Shown here: positions 63,709-64,000 of the stretch, one piece after another
Layout: each line of letters starts with the position of its first letter
Numbering within the stretch: position 1 is the first letter of the stretch
Source of the DNA: Hyphomicrobium sp.
GTDB lineage: Bacteria; Pseudomonadota; Alphaproteobacteria; Rhizobiales; Hyphomicrobiaceae
NCBI GenBank assembly: GCA_019751875.1
Contig: JAIEMV010000001.1
Coordinates: 337,991 to 401,990, forward strand
Length of the DNA: 64,000 nucleotides
Reading direction: 5' to 3'
Notes under the pieces: model-generated
Told to the model about the DNA's origin: nothing
The model's database searches: none
Seen by the model: only the letters and a program-made list of their open reading frames with translations
Made by a program: the position numbers and the translations under genes

Positions 63709-64000
63709 ACTCGATTGGTCACAATAGCGACCCCGGGCTCCGCGATCCCGGTTGGTACGCGACGCATCGTAATATGCTCACACATCCAATCGTAGGCATC
63801 TGCAAGCCGGTCGACCCGGTGGATCCGAGCCGCGGCTCAGCTTCACGTTTTGAGGCTTGGCACTGGCTCATCTCAAACGCGGCCTACGGCGAGCGGCCTT
63901 GGGTCAACAAAGGGCGCATGCAATTGCTACAACCGGGCCAAGTGGTCGGCGGTCGCGCATATCTGGCGAACGTTTGGAATTGGTCAGAGAAGACCGTGCG
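63705..64000 (+). CDS. phage-type replication or helix-turn-helix protein, 5' part
   Basis: First 98 codons, cut by the window end. HWLISNAAYGERPWVNKGRM, then LQPGQVVGGRAYLANVWNWSEKTVR, matches the N-terminal helix-turn-helix of phage and plasmid replication-accessory proteins, where 'PGQ...R.LA..W.WS...VR' recurs. ATG 63705 overlaps the previous stop. The full length and any downstream domain lie outside the window. Confidence 0.65.
   Translation, partial: MNSIGHNSDPGLRDPGWYATHRNMLTHPIVGICKPVDPVDPSRGSASRFEAWHWLISNAAYGERPWVNKGRMQLLQPGQVVGGRAYLANVWNWSEKTV

Larger units (their letters stand above)
60068..64000 (+). mobile_element. integrated genomic island or prophage, left end (partial)
   Basis: The 3' part of tRNA-Ser is followed within 200 bases by a tyrosine integrase pointing into the element. 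Then come a hypothetical gene, an AlpA-type regulator, small helix-rich proteins and a replication-type protein, all on one strand with overlaps. This is the classic left end of a tRNA-targeted element. The right junction, which should repeat the tRNA 3' end, lies beyond 64,000. Confidence 0.8.

Overview
The window is GC-rich, densely packed bacterial chromosome. Everything points to an alphaproteobacterium, most likely in the order Hyphomicrobiales: an FnrL-type oxygen regulator, a probable Irr-type iron control element before an iron transporter, a CtrA-like TTAA-N7-TTAA site before a cell-wall gene, a tRNA-His gene with no encoded G-1, and the rplU-rpmA-GNAT-obgE order. Genus is not resolved from sequence reading alone; a Hyphomicrobium-like organism is an inference.

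Positions 1-38,500 are mostly core chromosome. From the left come the end of hisC with tyrC and a ChaC-type gamma-glutamylcyclotransferase; class II ribonucleotide reductase; plsC, a YdcF-like protein and ftsEX; hpt and a lone receiver-domain protein; a sarcosine-oxidase-like enzyme and moaA, divergent from an OFA-family transporter; an orphan Tat-exported TRAP binding protein; tRNA-His and a soluble histidine kinase; a ferric-iron ABC operon with an extra small cysteine-rich gene; a peptidase M15 protein; and glpD with a two-subunit sodium/solute symporter. Then follow a PCuAC copper chaperone, coaBC-dut, cysK, an ethanolamine-type permease, moeB, fnrL, a HAD phosphatase with two tandem CDP-alcohol phosphatidyltransferases, folD, DUF167 and YggT genes, and tRNA-Ala(CGC).

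Positions 38,500-54,960 read as an accessory stress, low-oxygen and metal region that is partly decaying. It carries a P1B-5 metal ATPase with a C-terminal hemerythrin domain, a small membrane protein behind an FNR/FixK box, a protein-isoaspartate methyltransferase fused to an erythromycin-esterase domain and coupled to a small gene, a zinc alcohol dehydrogenase, an EEP-family nuclease/phosphatase, a Tat-exported alkylsulfatase, an outer-membrane barrel, a P2-type cation ATPase and a ZIP transporter. Between them lie remnants of a universal stress protein (an 8-bp tandem duplication plus a 1-bp loss), a helix-hairpin-helix protein and a flavin reductase.

Positions 54,960-60,000 return to core genes (obgE, GNAT, rpmA, rplU), plus a likely Ntn-hydrolase, a 2TM protein and a fasciclin-domain protein. 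At 60,006 a tRNA-Ser(CGA) gene forms the left junction of an integrated element. A P4-type tyrosine integrase, an AlpA regulator, two small related winged-helix-like proteins and a partial replication-type protein run off the right edge. The matching attachment repeat must lie outside the window.

No CRISPR array, rRNA operon or insertion sequence was seen. The least explained parts are the 172-residue cysteine-rich protein inside the iron operon, the HAD plus double CDP-alcohol phosphatidyltransferase cluster, and the small gene coupled to the methyltransferase-esterase fusion.
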